The notes under the pieces: model-generated | Told to the model about the DNA's origin: nothing | Databases searched by the model: none | Seen by the model: the letters and a program-made list of their open reading frames with translations, nothing else | Translations under genes and position numbers: made by a program | Shown here: positions 43,617-52,909 of the stretch, one piece after another | Layout of the letters: each line of letters begins with the position of its first letter | How positions within the stretch are numbered: position 1 is the first letter of the stretch | Assembly: GCA_965199555.1 (NCBI GenBank) | Contig: CBDASJ010000018.1 | Location: forward strand, 25,394-89,393 | Direction of reading: 5' to 3' | DNA from: LMUY01 sp965199555 | GTDB taxonomy: Bacteria > Pseudomonadota > Alphaproteobacteria > Acetobacterales > Acetobacteraceae | Length of the DNA: 64,000 nucleotides

Positions 43617-43809
43617 ATGATGCGCCGTCTTTCAGATGCCGTTCGGGTGTTTCTGGCCCGGATCGTCGCCGATCACGCCGCCCCATCCGCGGTGAGGGTT
43701 CCGAACGCCGTCACGCGTGAAGCCATTGAGGAAGCACGTCGCAGGACCCTTGCCCGCTTCGGTCATGCCGGCGAAACTGTTCGACGGCCTTGGCAAGGAC
43801 GGTCGCTAG
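43617..43809 (+). pseudogene. Decayed DinJ/RelB-type antitoxin fragment
   Basis: The frame from ATG 43617 reads RLSDAVRVFLARIVADH, then SAVRVPNAVTREAIEEARR, matching the middle of RelB/DinJ antitoxins. The N-terminal about 25 residues (the ribbon strand) are missing. After GHAGE the frame runs into junk, but dropping one A of GAAAC (about 43776-43779) restores AGELFDGLGKDGR and a TAG at 43807-43809. That tail is typical for DinJ. No toxin gene was seen in the 78 bases before trpG. An inactive remnant is likely. Confidence 0.65.
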
Positions 43810-43887
43810 CAAAGGCAAACCCGCCGCGCGGGCGAGCGGCATGCGGCCGATTTGACCACGCTGCGGCCCGCGCGCGATACAGCCGGC

Positions 43888-44484
43888 ATGATCCTGCTGA
43901 TCGACAACTACGACAGCTTCACCTTCAACCTGTTCCACCTGCTGGGTGAGGCAGGGGCCGCCTGCGACGTCCGCCGCAACGACGCGCTGTCCGTGGAGCA
44001 GGCCCTTGCCACCGCGCCCGAGGCGATCGTGCTGTCCCCCGGCCCCTGCACGCCGGACGAAGCGGGCATCTGCCTCCCCCTGATCGCGGCCGCGGCCGGG
44101 CGGGTGCCGGTGCTGGGTGTTTGCCTCGGCCATCAGGCGATCGGCCAGGCGTTCGGTGGCGTGGTGCAGCGGGCGCCGGCGCCCATGCACGGCAAGGTCG
44201 GCCGGGTGGAGCACGCGGGCACCGACATCTTCGCCGGCCTGCCCAGCCCGTTCGACGCCGCCCGCTATCACAGCCTGATCGTGGAGCGCGCCACCCTGCC
44301 GCCGGTGCTGGAAGCCACCGCTTGGACGGAGGACGGGCTGGTGATGGGCCTGCGCCACCGCGCCCTGCCGGTGTTCGGCGTGCAGTTCCACCCGGAAAGC
44401 ATCGCCTCCGAGCACGGGCGCGACATCGTCGCCAACTTCCTGGCCATCGCCCGCGGCGCCAACGCGCCCCGCCGCGCCGCCTGA
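43888..44484 (+). CDS. trpG: Anthranilate synthase component II (glutamine amidotransferase)
   Basis: 198 residues. Class I amidotransferase triad: C79 (GVCLGHQAIG), H168 and E170 (VQFHPES). The start MILLIDNYDSFTFNL is the standard TrpG opening; ATG 43888. It supplies ammonia to TrpE, which is not in the window. Next gene trpD begins 10 bases later. May also serve PabA function. Confidence 0.95.
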   Translation: MILLIDNYDSFTFNLFHLLGEAGAACDVRRNDALSVEQALATAPEAIVLSPGPCTPDEAGICLPLIAAAAGRVPVLGVCLGHQAIGQAFGGVVQRAPAPMHGKVGRVEHAGTDIFAGLPSPFDAARYHSLIVERATLPPVLEATAWTEDGLVMGLRHRALPVFGVQFHPESIASEHGRDIVANFLAIARGANAPRRAA

Positions 44485-44494
44485 CCCCGCGCGG

Positions 44495-45505
<1,011 letters not shown>

Positions 45506-45516
45506 AGGAGACGGCG

Positions 45517-46335
45517 ATGGACCAAGCCATGCCTGACGTGCTCGCGCGAATCTGCGCCGACACCATGCGCGAGGTCGCGGTGCGCCGGCAGGCCGCCCCG
45601 GTCGAGATGCTGCGCCGCAAGATCCAAGACGCCCACCGCCTGCCACGCGGGTTTGCCGCCGCGCTGAAAGACACCGTGGTGGCCGGGCGCTGCGGGCTGA
45701 TCGCGGAGGTAAAAAAGGCCTCCCCCTCCGGCGGCACCATCCGCCCCGATTTCGACCCGGCGGATATCGCCCGCGCCTACGAACGGGCGGGCGCCACCTG
45801 CTTGTCCGTGTTGACCGACGGCCCGCATTTCCAAGGCTCGCCGGCGGATTTGCAGGCGGCGCGCACCGCCACCACGCTGCCGGTGCTGCGCAAGGACTTC
45901 ATGGTCGATCCGTGGCAAATCTACGAAAGCCGGGCCATGGGCGCCGATTGCGTGCTGATCATCATGGGCGCCGTGTCCAACGTCACCGCGATCGAGATGG
46001 AAGGCATCGCCCGCTCGCTGGAAATGGACGTGCTGGTGGAGGTGCATGACCGCGCCGAGCTGGACCGCGCCCTGGGGCTGCAAACGCCGCTGATCGGGGT
46101 GAACAACCGCGACCTGCGGACCATGCAGACCGACTTGCAGACGACGGAGGACCTCGCCCCCTTCGTGCCGCCGGACCGCCTGCTGATCACGGAAAGCGGC
46201 ATCCGCACCCGCGAGGACGTGCATCGCGTGGGCCAGGTGGGCGCGCAATGCCTGCTGGTGGGCGAAAGCCTGCTGCGCCAAGCGGATTTGCAGAAGGCGG
46301 TGCACGATTTGCTCGGCACGTGCAGCAGCCCATGA
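45517..46335 (+). CDS. trpC: Indole-3-glycerol-phosphate synthase
   Basis: 272 residues, beta/alpha barrel. Active-site blocks IAEVKKASPSGG, LRKDFMVDPWQI, EVHDRAEL and ITESGIRTREDV are present. ATG 45517 has AAAGGAG upstream. Monofunctional (no TrpF domain). The TGA overlaps moaC's ATG by 4 bases. Confidence 0.96.
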   Translation: MDQAMPDVLARICADTMREVAVRRQAAPVEMLRRKIQDAHRLPRGFAAALKDTVVAGRCGLIAEVKKASPSGGTIRPDFDPADIARAYERAGATCLSVLTDGPHFQGSPADLQAARTATTLPVLRKDFMVDPWQIYESRAMGADCVLIIMGAVSNVTAIEMEGIARSLEMDVLVEVHDRAELDRALGLQTPLIGVNNRDLRTMQTDLQTTEDLAPFVPPDRLLITESGIRTREDVHRVGQVGAQCLLVGESLLRQADLQKAVHDLLGTCSSP

Positions 46336-46799
46336 GCCTGACGCATTTCGATGCAGCCGGCCGCGCCGTGATGGTGGACGTGTCGGCCAAGCCGGAAACC
46401 GCCCGGACGGCAACGGCCGAGGCGCGCGTCGTCATGCAGCCTGCCACCCTTGCCACCGTTGCGGCCGGCAGTGCCGCCAAAGGGGACGTGCTCGGCACCG
46501 CGCGGCTGGCCGGGATCATGGCGGCCAAGCGCACGGCGGAGTTGATCCCGCTGTGCCACCCCTTGCCGATCTCCGCCGTGACGCTGGACCTGGACACCGC
46601 CGACGGCGCCGTGGCCATCGTGGCGACGGTGCGGACCACCGGCCGCACCGGGGTGGAGATGGAAGCGCTGACCGCCGCAAGCGTCGCCGCGCTGACCGTC
46701 TTCGACATGTGCAAGGCGATGGACCGCGGCATGCGGATCGAGGGCCTGCGCGTCACCCACAAGGACGGCGGCAAGTCCGGGGAGTTCCGCCAGGCATGA
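46332..46799 (+). CDS. moaC: Cyclic pyranopterin monophosphate synthase
   Basis: 155 residues. MoaC landmarks: LIPLCHPLPIS, GVEMEALTAASVAALTVFDMCKAMD with the catalytic Asp and Lys, and the end KDGGKSGEFR. Molybdopterin biosynthesis. Coupled to trpC and moeA by 4-base overlaps, an arrangement conserved in alphaproteobacteria. Confidence 0.96.
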   Translation: MSLTHFDAAGRAVMVDVSAKPETARTATAEARVVMQPATLATVAAGSAAKGDVLGTARLAGIMAAKRTAELIPLCHPLPISAVTLDLDTADGAVAIVATVRTTGRTGVEMEALTAASVAALTVFDMCKAMDRGMRIEGLRVTHKDGGKSGEFRQA

Positions 46800-48001
46800 T
46801 CAGCGTGGCCGAAGCGCGCGCACGCATCCTGGCCAAGCTGCGTCCCACCCCGGCGGAAACCGTGGCATTGGCCCAGGCTTGGGGCCGCGTGCTGGCGGCA
46901 CCGGTACAGGCACGGCTGACGCAGCCGCCGGCCGACGTGTCCGCGATGGACGGCTACGCGCTGCGGTCAGCGGACGGGACGCTGGGCGCCCGGTTGCGGG
47001 TGGTGGGCTCCGCGCCGGCCGGGCACCCGTTCGCCGGACAAGTCGGCGCGGGTGAAGCGGTGCGGCTGTTCACCGGCAGCGTGGTGCCGGACGGGGCCGA
47101 TTGCATCCTGCTGCAGGAAGACGCGACCCGCGACGGCGACCAGGTCGAGGTGCGGGAAGCCTGCACGCCGGCCCGGCACATCCGGCGCGCCGGGCAGGAT
47201 TTCCGCGCGGGCGACGTGTTGATCGAGCCGGGCCGCCGCCTGGGCGCCCGCGACATCGGGCTGGCCGCGGCCGCCAACCACCCGTGGCTCGCCGTGCACC
47301 GGCGCCCCCGGGTCGCCATCCTGGCCACCGGCGACGAGATCGCCATGCCCGGCGAGCCGATCGTGCCCGGCGGCATCGTCAGCTCCAACTCCCACGCCAT
47401 CGCCGCGCTGGTTCGCGCCGGCGGCGGCGAGCCGGTGGTGCTGCCGGTCGCCCGCGACGACCGCGCCGCCATCGCCGCCGTCGTGGACGGGTTGGGCGGC
47501 GTGGAAATGCTGGTCACCACCGGCGGCGCCAGCGTCGGCGAGCATGACCTGGTGCAATCCGCCCTGGCGGAGCGCGGGTTCGAGCTGGATTTCTGGAAGA
47601 TCGCCATGCGCCCGGGCAAGCCGCTGATCGCCGGCCAGGTCGCCGACACCCCCGTGCTGGGGCTGCCCGGCAACCCCGTTTCCGCGCTGATCTGCGCCGC
47701 CTTGTTCCTGTTGCCGGCGTTGGACGTGCTGGGCGGCCTGCCAGCCGCCGCACCGCATACCGAGCGCGCCATCCTGGGCAGCGCCGTGCCGCAGAACGAC
47801 GGGCGCGCCGACCATTTGCGCGCGACCCTGGCGATCGCCCCGGGCGGCCTGCTGGTGGCGACGCCCTTCCCGCGGCAGGATTCCGGCATGCTCAGCCTGC
47901 TCGCGCGCGCGGACGGGCTGGTGCTTCGCGCCCCCCATGCCCCGGCGCTGCCGGAAGGCGCCGAAGTGGAGGTGATCCGGCTGGCCAGCATGGGGCTGTA
48001 A
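46796..48001 (+). CDS. moeA: Molybdopterin molybdotransferase
   Basis: 401 residues. SAMDGYALR near 50, the MoCF domain with LATGDEIAMPGEPI, VTTGGASVGEHDLV and MRPGKP followed by GLPGNPVSA. Inserts molybdate into molybdopterin adenylate. The ATG overlaps moaC's TGA; lexA follows after 74 bases with its own operator. Confidence 0.95.
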   Translation: MISVAEARARILAKLRPTPAETVALAQAWGRVLAAPVQARLTQPPADVSAMDGYALRSADGTLGARLRVVGSAPAGHPFAGQVGAGEAVRLFTGSVVPDGADCILLQEDATRDGDQVEVREACTPARHIRRAGQDFRAGDVLIEPGRRLGARDIGLAAAANHPWLAVHRRPRVAILATGDEIAMPGEPIVPGGIVSSNSHAIAALVRAGGGEPVVLPVARDDRAAIAAVVDGLGGVEMLVTTGGASVGEHDLVQSALAERGFELDFWKIAMRPGKPLIAGQVADTPVLGLPGNPVSALICAALFLLPALDVLGGLPAAAPHTERAILGSAVPQNDGRADHLRATLAIAPGGLLVATPFPRQDSGMLSLLARADGLVLRAPHAPALPEGAEVEVIRLASMGL

Positions 48002-48023
48002 TGCCCGCTTGACGGCCCGACGC

Positions 48024-48038
48024 GAACCAATATAGAAC
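48024..48038. promoter_or_regulatory. LexA (SOS) box upstream of lexA
   Basis: GAAC at 48024-48027 and GAAC at 48035-48038, separated by seven bases (CAATATA). This is the alphaproteobacterial direct-repeat LexA operator (GTTC-N7-GTTC on the other strand), 38 bases before the lexA start. It implies autoregulation. Confidence 0.85.
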
Positions 48039-48045
48039 GCGATGG

Positions 48046-48060
48046 GTTGCCGGTTTGTTC
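48046..48060. promoter_or_regulatory. Second, imperfect LexA box
   Basis: GTTG-N7-GTTC (48046-48049 and 48057-48060), one mismatch from the consensus and opposite in orientation to the first box. It lies 16 bases upstream of the lexA start. May add cooperative repression. Confidence 0.5.
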
Positions 48061-48075
48061 CGCTGGAGTCCTGCG

Positions 48076-48783
48076 ATGTTGACGCGCAAGCAGCACGAGT
48101 TGCTGATTTTCATCGACCACCACCTCCGCAGCACCGGCTTCTCGCCCTCGTTCGAGGAAATGAAGGACGCGCTGAACCTGCGCTCCAAATCCGGCATCCA
48201 TCGGCTGATCTCGGCGCTGGAAGAGCGTGGCTTCCTGCGGCGCCATCACCACCGCGCCCGCGCCCTGGAAGTGATGCGGTTGCCGGAAACCACGGCCGAG
48301 CCCGTGCAGGCGGAGGCGGCACCCGTCTTCGCACCCAACGTCATTCGCGGGGATTTCACCGGCAACCGTCTGGCCGGGGTCCGCGCCGCGGAGGAAGCGG
48401 CCGCCGTGCAACTGCCGCTGTACGGCCGCATCGCCGCCGGCCAGCCGATCGAGGCGTTGCGCGACGGCGGCACCCAGATCGAGGTTCCCATGGCCATGCT
48501 CGGCAACGGGGAGCATTTCGCGCTGGAGGTCGCCGGTGATTCGATGGTCGATGCCGGCATCCTCGACACGGACACGGTGATCATCCGCAAAGGCGAAACG
48601 GCGGAGAACGGACAGATCGTGGTGGCGATGGTCGACGACAACGAGGTCACGCTCAAGCGCCTGCGCCGCCGCGGCAGCACCATCGTGCTAGAGCCGGCGA
48701 ACCCGAACTACGAAGTGCGGATCTTCCCGGCCGACCGGGTCAAGGTGCAGGGCCGGCTGGTCGGGCTGCTGCGCCGCTACTGA
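48076..48783 (+). CDS. lexA: SOS repressor LexA
   Basis: 235 residues. N-terminal winged helix (RKQHELLIFIDHHLRSTGFSP), the self-cleavage bond A121-G122 in RIAAGQP, catalytic S156 (AGDSMVDAGI) and K194 (VTLKRL). Length and the extended linker fit alphaproteobacterial LexA. Start ATG 48076 chosen over the in-frame ATG at 48055 because it matches the usual MLTRKQ opening. Confidence 0.95.
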   Translation: MLTRKQHELLIFIDHHLRSTGFSPSFEEMKDALNLRSKSGIHRLISALEERGFLRRHHHRARALEVMRLPETTAEPVQAEAAPVFAPNVIRGDFTGNRLAGVRAAEEAAAVQLPLYGRIAAGQPIEALRDGGTQIEVPMAMLGNGEHFALEVAGDSMVDAGILDTDTVIIRKGETAENGQIVVAMVDDNEVTLKRLRRRGSTIVLEPANPNYEVRIFPADRVKVQGRLVGLLRRY

Positions 48784-48788
48784 GGCGG

Positions 48789-49496
48789 CTACGCGCCGAG
48801 TTGGTCGGCCAGGTCTTCGATACTGTTTGACACGTAGTCCCAGGCGCCGGTCGCCTGCAAATCCTTCACCTGGTGCGGCCCATACTCCGTTGGCCGCGCC
48901 ACGAACGCCGTGCGTAGCCCGTGCTGCTGCGCCGCCTTCAGGTCGTCGTTATGCGCGGCGCATAGCATGACCTCCGCCGGGCGCAGCGACAACAGGTCGC
49001 ACGCGCCCAGATAGGTTTCCGGGTCCGGCTTGTAGTGGCGGAACACATCGGCCCCGAAGATCATCGCCCAAGGCAGGCCGTTCAGCCGCGCCAGGTCGAC
49101 CAGCAGCGACACGTTGCCGTTCGACAGCGGCCCGGTGATGAAGCGGCGGTGCAGCCGCATCATGCCGGGCGCGGCGTCCGGCCAGCCGCGCAGCCGATGC
49201 CAGCCCATGGTCATCTGCGTCCGATCCGCGTCATCCAGCCCGCCGATGCCGTGCTCGGCCAGCAGCCCGTCCAGGGACGCACGGTGCAGATCGTCCAGCT
49301 TGGTCCACGGCATGGCCCCGCTGCGCACCCGGTCCATGGAGGGTTTGTAGGCGGCACGCCATTGGTCCACCAACGCCGCCCAATCCGTGGACAGGCCGCG
49401 CGCGGCGCCGAACGCCGTCAGCTCCATGATCAGGCTGCCGCGCCAATCCACCACGGTGCCGAACGTGTCGAACAAGACGGCGCGGATGTCGCTCAT
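48789..49496 (-). CDS. HAD-superfamily haloacid dehalogenase, type II
   Basis: 235 residues. Motif I nucleophile Asp in VLFDTFGTVVDWR, motif II Ser in GPLSNGNVSLLVDL, Lys in FRHYKPDPETYLGA and motif IV acidic pair AAHNDDLKAA. Type II 2-haloacid dehalogenases fit this layout, including the cap region. Substrate could be another small organohalide or phosphate ester. Convergent with lexA, 5 bases apart. Confidence 0.88.
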   Translation of the reverse strand: MSDIRAVLFDTFGTVVDWRGSLIMELTAFGAARGLSTDWAALVDQWRAAYKPSMDRVRSGAMPWTKLDDLHRASLDGLLAEHGIGGLDDADRTQMTMGWHRLRGWPDAAPGMMRLHRRFITGPLSNGNVSLLVDLARLNGLPWAMIFGADVFRHYKPDPETYLGACDLLSLRPAEVMLCAAHNDDLKAAQQHGLRTAFVARPTEYGPHQVKDLQATGAWDYVSNSIEDLADQLGA

Positions 49497-49555
49497 GCCG
49501 GCGACGATATCAGCCGTTAATGCTCTGGCAACTGCCCGACCCTTAAGATCGCGTT

Positions 49556-50470
49556 ATGCGGTTGAAGTTGTACCGGGCCCCAGGCGTGACGGAGGCGATG
49601 GCGCGCGTCCGGGCCGAATTGGGCCTGGACGCGCTCATCCTCGCGACCCGCCGCGTGGCCGACGGCGTGGAGCTGACGGCCGCGCTGGAACCGGATGACG
49701 CCCCGGAGCCGCTGCCGGACCCGGAGCGGGAACGGCTGCTGGCCTGGCACGGCGTTCCGCCGCGGCTGGCAGAGAAACTCGCGGTCGGCCGGCTCGAGCC
49801 GAGCCTGGCGCGCGTGCTGCGCTTCGGTGCGCTGGCTTTCGACGGGGATGCGCCGCAGCCATTGCTGCTTGCCGGGCCGCCCGGCGCTGGCAAGACCCTG
49901 ACGGTGGCGCGTTTGGCCACCCGGCTGGTCATGGCCGGCGCCCAGCCGCTGATCATCACCACCGACGGCCGCCGCGCCGGCGCCACCGAGCAGCTCGCCG
50001 CGTTCACCCGGCTGCTCGGCCTGACGCTGATCGTGGCCAGCCACCCTGCCACGCTGGCCCGCGCCCTGTTGCGGCGCCAACCCGGCGCACCCGTGCTGAT
50101 CGACGCACCCGGCACCGACCCGTTCGACCCCGCGCAAAGCGACGAGGTCGCCGGCCTCGCCGTCACGGCCAACGCGGCGACGGCGCTGGTGCTGCCCGCC
50201 GGCATGGACCCGGCCGAATCGGCCGACCTCGCCGCCGCCTTTGCCGCCGCGGGCGCGACCCTGCTGGTGGGCACGCGGCTGGACCTGGCCCGCCGCGTCG
50301 GCGGCCTGCTTGCCGCGGCCGATGCGGGCAAGCTCACCTTCACCGAAGCGGGGATCGGCCCCGGCGCCGCCGACGGGCTGGAAGCGCTGACGCCCACCTT
50401 GCTGGCGGACCGCCTGGAATGCAGCGGCGCTCCCCGCGCCAAACCCGCCGTCGCGGAGTTGCAGTTATGA
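49556..50470 (+). CDS. flhF: FlhF-like SRP-type GTPase (flagellar placement)
   Basis: 304 residues. The N-terminal FlhF opening is MRLKLYRAPGVTEAMARV with ELGLDALILATRRVADG. The NG domain P-loop is LAGPPGAGKT (105-114), followed by the SRP-like IITTDGRRAGATEQL. It is shorter than typical FlhF, with a minimal linker between domains. The final T-R-L-D-like guanine-specificity motif appears as GTRLDLA. Overlaps flhG by 4 bases. No other flagellar gene is in the window. Confidence 0.85.
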   Translation: MRLKLYRAPGVTEAMARVRAELGLDALILATRRVADGVELTAALEPDDAPEPLPDPERERLLAWHGVPPRLAEKLAVGRLEPSLARVLRFGALAFDGDAPQPLLLAGPPGAGKTLTVARLATRLVMAGAQPLIITTDGRRAGATEQLAAFTRLLGLTLIVASHPATLARALLRRQPGAPVLIDAPGTDPFDPAQSDEVAGLAVTANAATALVLPAGMDPAESADLAAAFAAAGATLLVGTRLDLARRVGGLLAAADAGKLTFTEAGIGPGAADGLEALTPTLLADRLECSGAPRAKPAVAELQL

Positions 50471-51234
50471 GTGCTTCCCTCGCCCCCGCCACGCGCCACC
50501 GTCCGCGCCTGCTGGCCATTGCCTCGGGCAAGGGCGGCGTGGGCAAGACGTGGCTGTCCGCCACCCTGTCGCGCGCCCTGGTGCAGGCCGGCCGCAGCGT
50601 GCTGCTGTTCGACGGCGATCTGGGGCTGGCCAACCTCGACATCCAGCTCGGCATCATGCCGGAGCATGACCTGGGCGCGGTGATCGCCGGGCGCCGGGGC
50701 GTGGCGGACAGCGCGACGCCGTATCCGCCGGGCGGCTTCACCGTGCTGGCCGGGCGCTCCGGCTCCGGCGCGCTGTCCACGCTGGACCCGGCGGCGCTGG
50801 ACCGGGTGCTGGTGGCGCTGGCCGCGGAAACCACGGTCAGCGACGTGGTGCTGGACCTGGGCGCCGGGCTCGACCGGTCCGTGCGCCGCATGGCCGCTGC
50901 CGCCGACACCTTGCTGGTGGTGGCGACGGAGGAGCCGACCAGCCTGACCGACGCCTACGCCGTGCTGAAGCTGGCCAACGCCGACCGCCCTGGCGGGGAC
51001 GTGCGGATCGTGGTGAACCAGGCCAGCAGCAAGGCCGCGGCGGAGCGGACCTACGCCACGCTGGCCCGCGCCAGCGCCAACTTCCTCGGCCGCAAGCCTC
51101 CTCTGGCCGGCGTTATCCGCAAGGATGACCACGTGCGCGACGCAATCCGGCGCCAAGTGCTGCTGCAGGTGCGCCACCCCAACACCCCCGCCGCGCAGGA
51201 TGTGGAGCGGCTGGCCGCGGGGCTGCTGGCCTAG
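50467..51234 (+). CDS. flhG: FlhG/FleN-like MinD-family ATPase (flagellar number control)
   Basis: 255 residues. Deviant Walker A GKGGVGKT at 21-28 and LLFDGDLGLANLDIQLG, diagnostic of FlhG. Further MinD-type motifs are VLDLGAGLDRSV and VATEEPTSLTDAYA. Coupled to flhF, as in other polarly flagellated bacteria. The C-terminal amphipathic helix is not clear. Confidence 0.88.
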   Translation: MSASLAPATRHRPRLLAIASGKGGVGKTWLSATLSRALVQAGRSVLLFDGDLGLANLDIQLGIMPEHDLGAVIAGRRGVADSATPYPPGGFTVLAGRSGSGALSTLDPAALDRVLVALAAETTVSDVVLDLGAGLDRSVRRMAAAADTLLVVATEEPTSLTDAYAVLKLANADRPGGDVRIVVNQASSKAAAERTYATLARASANFLGRKPPLAGVIRKDDHVRDAIRRQVLLQVRHPNTPAAQDVERLAAGLLA

Positions 51235-51270
51235 CTCGTCGGCAGCGCCGAAACTGCGCCTCTTTCAACA

Positions 51271-51366
51271 GGTGGGCCGTTCAAGCATTCTACCCTGCCA
51301 GGTTGGGCATCGATGCCTCACCCGGAGAACGACGTTCCGTCGGCGTCCAGCGTCAAACCGAGGTGA
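51271..51366 (+). pseudogene. HicA toxin remnant
   Basis: The frame from 51271 to TGA 51364-51366 reads GGPFKHSTLPGWASMPHPENDVPS, which lines up with the C-terminal half of HicA mRNA interferases (FKHP-x-PG-x-x-T-V-PHP-x-x-D-x-P). The N-terminal half with the catalytic His region is gone. A further one-base shift after DVPS gives VQRQTEV, like the HicA end. It lies 2 bases before the HicB-like gene, in normal hicA-hicB order. Recognised by eye only. Confidence 0.5.
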
Positions 51367-51368
51367 CC

Positions 51369-51647
51369 GTGACCAGCTACATCGCACTGATGCGTAAGGA
51401 CGCTGCGAGCGATTATGGCGTGGACTTCCCAGATTTCCCCGGCTGCGTCACCGTCGGCCGCACACTCGAAGAAACCCGGCACATGGCAGCGGAGGCCCTG
51501 CTGTTGCACCTCGAAGGCATGGCCGAGGATGCTGACACCATTCCCACCCCCTCTAACTTGGACGCAGTGCCGACCGACGCAGCCAACCACGAGGCGATGG
51601 TGTTCCTGGTTGACGTCCCTGCGAGAGCGAAACTGAAAACCGCGTAG
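51369..51647 (+). CDS. HicB-family antitoxin, N-terminal domain only
   Basis: 92 residues from GTG 51369, preceded by GAGG at 5 bases. The RNase-H-like HicB domain is clear: YIALMRKDAASDYGVDFPD, then FPGCVTVGRTLEE and LLHLEGMAEDADTIPTPS. The usual C-terminal ribbon-helix-helix DNA-binding part is missing; the protein ends at AKLKTA. Together with the upstream HicA remnant this looks like a decaying TA locus. The antitoxin fragment may still fold. Confidence 0.75.
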   Translation: MTSYIALMRKDAASDYGVDFPDFPGCVTVGRTLEETRHMAAEALLLHLEGMAEDADTIPTPSNLDAVPTDAANHEAMVFLVDVPARAKLKTA

Positions 51648-51762
51648 CGTCTGCCGTTCGCACCATCACGGCGCTGCACCCGAGCATCCCGCCGGCCCGC
51701 TCCTGCTTGCGTGGCAACCGGCTGGGCCTTTATGTCGTGTGAGGCCGGCGTGGAGGGGCAGC

Positions 51763-52896
51763 ATGCGACTGATACGCGCTGGCCGCGACATGCGGGTGGA
51801 CTTCTTCCGCGGGCTGGCGCTTTGGTGGATCTTCACCGACCACATCCCCGGCAACTGGATTAACCAGTTCAGCCTGCGCAACTTCGCGCTGTGTGATTCG
51901 GCGGAGGTGTTCGTGCTGCTCGCCGGATACGGCGCCGGGCTGGCCTACGGCAAGTCGATGGACCGCAACGGCTGGGTGTACGCCGCGGCCGATACGCTGA
52001 AGCGTGCCTGGACCCTGTACATCGCGCATATCTTCCTGTTCGTCGTGTTCGCCGCCCAGGTCGCGTATTCCGCCACCACCTTCGACCGCGCCGATTACCT
52101 GGACGAGATCCATATCGACGTGCTGGGGGAGGAACCGTATCGGGCCATGCTGGATGCCTTGTTGCTGCTGTTCCAGCCGGCCTACCTGGACATCCTGCCG
52201 ATGTACGTCGCGCTGCTGGTGCTGTTCGCCGCCGCCTTGCCGCTGCTGCGCTGGCCGCCGGTGCTGGCGTTGCTATCCTTTGCCTTGTACGCCACGGCCC
52301 GCCTCGCCGGGTTAAACCTGCCGTCCATGACCGGGGAGGGCTGGTATTTCAACCCTCTGACCTGGCAGTTGCTGTTCATGCTCGGCGCCCTGATGGCGTA
52401 CCTGCCGCCGGACACGCCGAGCCGCCGGGTGGTGCGCCGGATGGACGCGGTGAGCATCCTGATGATCGTGTTCGGCCTGGTCATGCAATTCGGCCTGGGC
52501 GAGCATCCGGAGCTCGCTGCCTATCTGCCGGGCCGGGTCGCCCGGGTCCTGCTGTCGGTCGACAAGGGCGGGCTGCACCCGTTCCGGCTGCTGTCCATCC
52601 TTGCCCTGGCCTGGATGGTGTCGCGCTGGGTGCCGCCGGGGGCGCGCTGGCTGTCATCCCGCTGGGCGGCGCCATTCGTGCTGTGCGGCCAGCATTCGCT
52701 GCCCGTGTTCTGCAGCGGGATATTCCTGTCGTTTCTCGGGCGATCGATGATGGAGGAGATCGACGGCTGGTGGGTGCAGATCCCCGTCAACATCGTCGGC
52801 GCCGGCCTGCTGGTCGGCGTGGGGGCACTGGCCGCCTATTACCGCGAGAAGGCTCGTCCCAAGCCGCAACGGCTTGCGGGCGGCGTGACGCCCTGA
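51763..52896 (+). CDS. opgC: OpgC-domain integral membrane acyltransferase-like protein
   Basis: 377 residues with about ten membrane helices. The OpgC pattern is visible: RVDFFRGLALWWIFTDHIP at the start, CDSAEVFVLLAGYGAGLAYG, and near the end CGQHSLPVFCSGIFLSFLG. Family members succinylate periplasmic glucans. GGAGGGG lies 7 bases before ATG 51763. A putative SGNH hydrolase follows, an arrangement suggesting joint modification of an exported glycan. Confidence 0.85.
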   Translation: MRLIRAGRDMRVDFFRGLALWWIFTDHIPGNWINQFSLRNFALCDSAEVFVLLAGYGAGLAYGKSMDRNGWVYAAADTLKRAWTLYIAHIFLFVVFAAQVAYSATTFDRADYLDEIHIDVLGEEPYRAMLDALLLLFQPAYLDILPMYVALLVLFAAALPLLRWPPVLALLSFALYATARLAGLNLPSMTGEGWYFNPLTWQLLFMLGALMAYLPPDTPSRRVVRRMDAVSILMIVFGLVMQFGLGEHPELAAYLPGRVARVLLSVDKGGLHPFRLLSILALAWMVSRWVPPGARWLSSRWAAPFVLCGQHSLPVFCSGIFLSFLGRSMMEEIDGWWVQIPVNIVGAGLLVGVGALAAYYREKARPKPQRLAGGVTP

Positions 52897-52909
52897 TAAC
52901 GACGAAACC

